Shown here in pieces: positions 62,992 to 64,000 of a DNA stretch of 64,000 bases. The stretch is from Pseudomonadota bacterium. Lineage in GTDB: Bacteria > Pseudomonadota > Alphaproteobacteria > Rhizobiales > Rhizobiaceae. The position numbers and the translations under genes are program-made. The stretch lies in NCBI GenBank assembly GCA_023457435.1, contig JAEWLS010000028.1, positions 62,001 through 126,000 of the forward strand. Reading direction: 5' to 3'. Within the stretch, counting starts at the first letter, position 1; every line of letters starts with the position of its first letter. The notes below the pieces were generated by a model. The model had not been told where the DNA came from. It saw only the letters and a program-made list of their open reading frames with translations, and searched no databases.

Positions 62992-63777
62992 TCAGGCGCA
63001 GACCCGGTTTCGGCCGTCTCTCTTTGCCTGATAGAGCTGCTTGTCGGCGCGGCGATAGAACTCCTCGCCGGATTCCAGCCCATCCCAGACGGCGAGCCCG
63101 ACGCTGGTCGTGACCCTGATCCGGGTGCTTCCGGTCTGCACCGGCTGGCCGGCGATCGCCTTGCGGATGCGCTCGGCAAGCTTGAACAGCTGATCCTCGT
63201 TCATGTTTGGCGCAACGACCGCGAACTCCTCGCCACCAAGTCGCGCTACGACGTCGTGATAGCGCGTCATGTCCCGCAGCGTGTTCGACACCGCCCGCAG
63301 AACTTCGTCGCCAACGTCGTGGCCATGCGTGTCGTTGACCTGCTTGAAGTGGTCGAGGTCGAGGATCATCAGGCCGATCGGCTTGCCGATGCGTTTGAAC
63401 TCGGTGAGGTACTCGCGTAGCGCGTCGTCGAAATAGCGGCGGTTCTGCATGCCGGTCAGACCGTCCGTCAGCGCTGCGTGCTCGAGCGTCTCCGAGCGCG
63501 CCGACAGGGTCTGCGTCATTTCGCGCAGTTTGTATTCCTCCTTCGCCTGCGTCCGGATCAGCGGATAGATCAGGAACAGCCCGAAGAAGAGCGCCGTGGA
63601 CAACAGCACTCCCGTGCCGAACAGCAGCTTCGTGACGCTATCGAACAGCTCGTCATGCGGTAGCGTCAGCTCCCCGCCGGCAGAAACGACACTGTAGGCG
63701 TAAAGAATCACCACGCCCGCCCCCAGGATCAGCGCCATGAAGACGAAAAACGCCGATTCTGACTTGTGGAAACGCAA
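62992..63777 (-). CDS. Membrane-bound diguanylate cyclase (GGDEF)
   Basis: A 261-residue protein with two membrane helices (about 10-30 and 50-72), a short coiled coil and a GGDEF domain. The domain begins DGLTGMQNRRYF, has DLDHFKQVNDTHGHDVGDEVL, and carries the active GGEEF near residue 182 with an RxxD inhibitory site (RYHD) five residues earlier. It should make c-di-GMP and be product-inhibited. The start is TTG 63777, preceded by GGGGAG. Confidence 0.9.
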   Translation of the reverse strand: MRFHKSESAFFVFMALILGAGVVILYAYSVVSAGGELTLPHDELFDSVTKLLFGTGVLLSTALFFGLFLIYPLIRTQAKEEYKLREMTQTLSARSETLEHAALTDGLTGMQNRRYFDDALREYLTEFKRIGKPIGLMILDLDHFKQVNDTHGHDVGDEVLRAVSNTLRDMTRYHDVVARLGGEEFAVVAPNMNEDQLFKLAERIRKAIAGQPVQTGSTRIRVTTSVGLAVWDGLESGEEFYRRADKQLYQAKRDGRNRVCA

Positions 63778-63873
63778 TGATCTCCCCTGCGAAGCGCCCG
63801 CCCCGCTTATGACAGCGGCGGACTTACGCTCCGTTAATTCGCTGCGTCCGATGCGAATTTCCCCTGCGTCACC

Positions 63874-64000
63874 TCAAGCCGTGACGGCGGCCGGATCGGC
63901 AACGCGCTGCCATCCGTCGCCGAGCTGGTGGCGGAACCACGTCGACTGGCGCTTCGCATATTGACGGGTAGCGCTTGCGACGCGCTCTATCGCGGCTTCG
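63874..64000 (-). CDS. miaA: tRNA dimethylallyltransferase, 3' end
   Basis: The final 41 codons of a gene running out of the window. ATRQYAKRQSTWFRHQLGDGW is the well-conserved C-terminal part of MiaA, which adds a dimethylallyl group to A37 of tRNAs that read UNN codons. Placement near ilvIH is usual in Rhizobiales. Confidence 0.85.
   Translation of the reverse strand, partial: EAAIERVASATRQYAKRQSTWFRHQLGDGWQRVADPAAVTA

Overview
The window is high-GC alphaproteobacterial chromosome, most likely from a Mesorhizobium-like member of the Rhizobiales (Phyllobacteriaceae). The evidence is the gene order pyrB-pyrC'-plsY-dprA-topA-rnr, pleD/divK beside a DUF3572 gene and dinB, ilvC near ilvIH and miaA, an anti-Shine-Dalgarno sRNA of the alpha-r14 type, a BA14K protein, and the protein sequences themselves. 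No species can be fixed from the sequence alone.

Layout. 1-2263: end of an AEC permease, an AidB-like acyl-CoA dehydrogenase and a GFA-family protein. 2398-6370: pyrB, a catalytically degenerate dihydroorotase (pyrC'), plsY and dprA, tightly packed. 6845-14420: topA, rnr, DUF983, NUDIX, MFS and rpmG on the + strand, ending at a strong terminator. 14806-17728: pleD and divK on the - strand, then a DUF3572 gene and a HAD-like gene on the + strand.

17793-33103 is the most unusual part. The resident dinB (DNA polymerase IV) is cut after codon 186 by about 14.0 kb of foreign DNA (18351-32341). Removing that DNA and one copy of a 6-base flanking repeat rebuilds a 437-codon dinB in frame. The insert carries its own complete dinB next to its left end, so it supplies a replacement for the gene it destroys. 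The rest is a decayed mosaic: a type IIG restriction-methylase that lost its C-terminus and is fused to a foreign coiled-coil tail, an imuB 3' fragment, a frameshifted DUF4385 gene, a methyltransferase plus iron-type ABC importer operon, an ArsR regulator with its own operator, a broken DUF6634/AAA+/M41-peptidase module, an XRE regulator, and a hairpin-rich right end. No integrase or transposase gene is visible, although both ends carry matching inverted repeats.

33105-48764: CPBP protease, tRNA-Lys, an alpha-r14-like sRNA, PhzF, a MacAB-type exporter, a LigAB extradiol ring-cleavage operon, BA14K, an EEP-family nuclease/phosphatase, an NhaP antiporter, NUDIX, BKACE, PilZ and ilvC. 48778-53930: a TetR regulator, a flavin monooxygenase and an ABC-F ATPase in one - strand cluster, with a shared operator-like sequence before both ABC-F and tetR. 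This cluster abuts a kup gene that has lost its 5' part. 53939-64000: NAD(P)-binding protein, RecD-like helicase, vapBC, ilvIH behind a leader peptide and attenuator, an ArsR/AHSA1/membrane operon, a HerA-like ATPase, a membrane protein, a diguanylate cyclase and the 3' end of miaA.

The branched-chain amino acid genes (ilvC, ilvI, ilvH) act in one pathway. The attenuator before ilvI suggests feedback by charged Val/Leu/Ile tRNAs. The pyrB and pyrC' products probably form one complex, with the active dihydroorotase encoded elsewhere.
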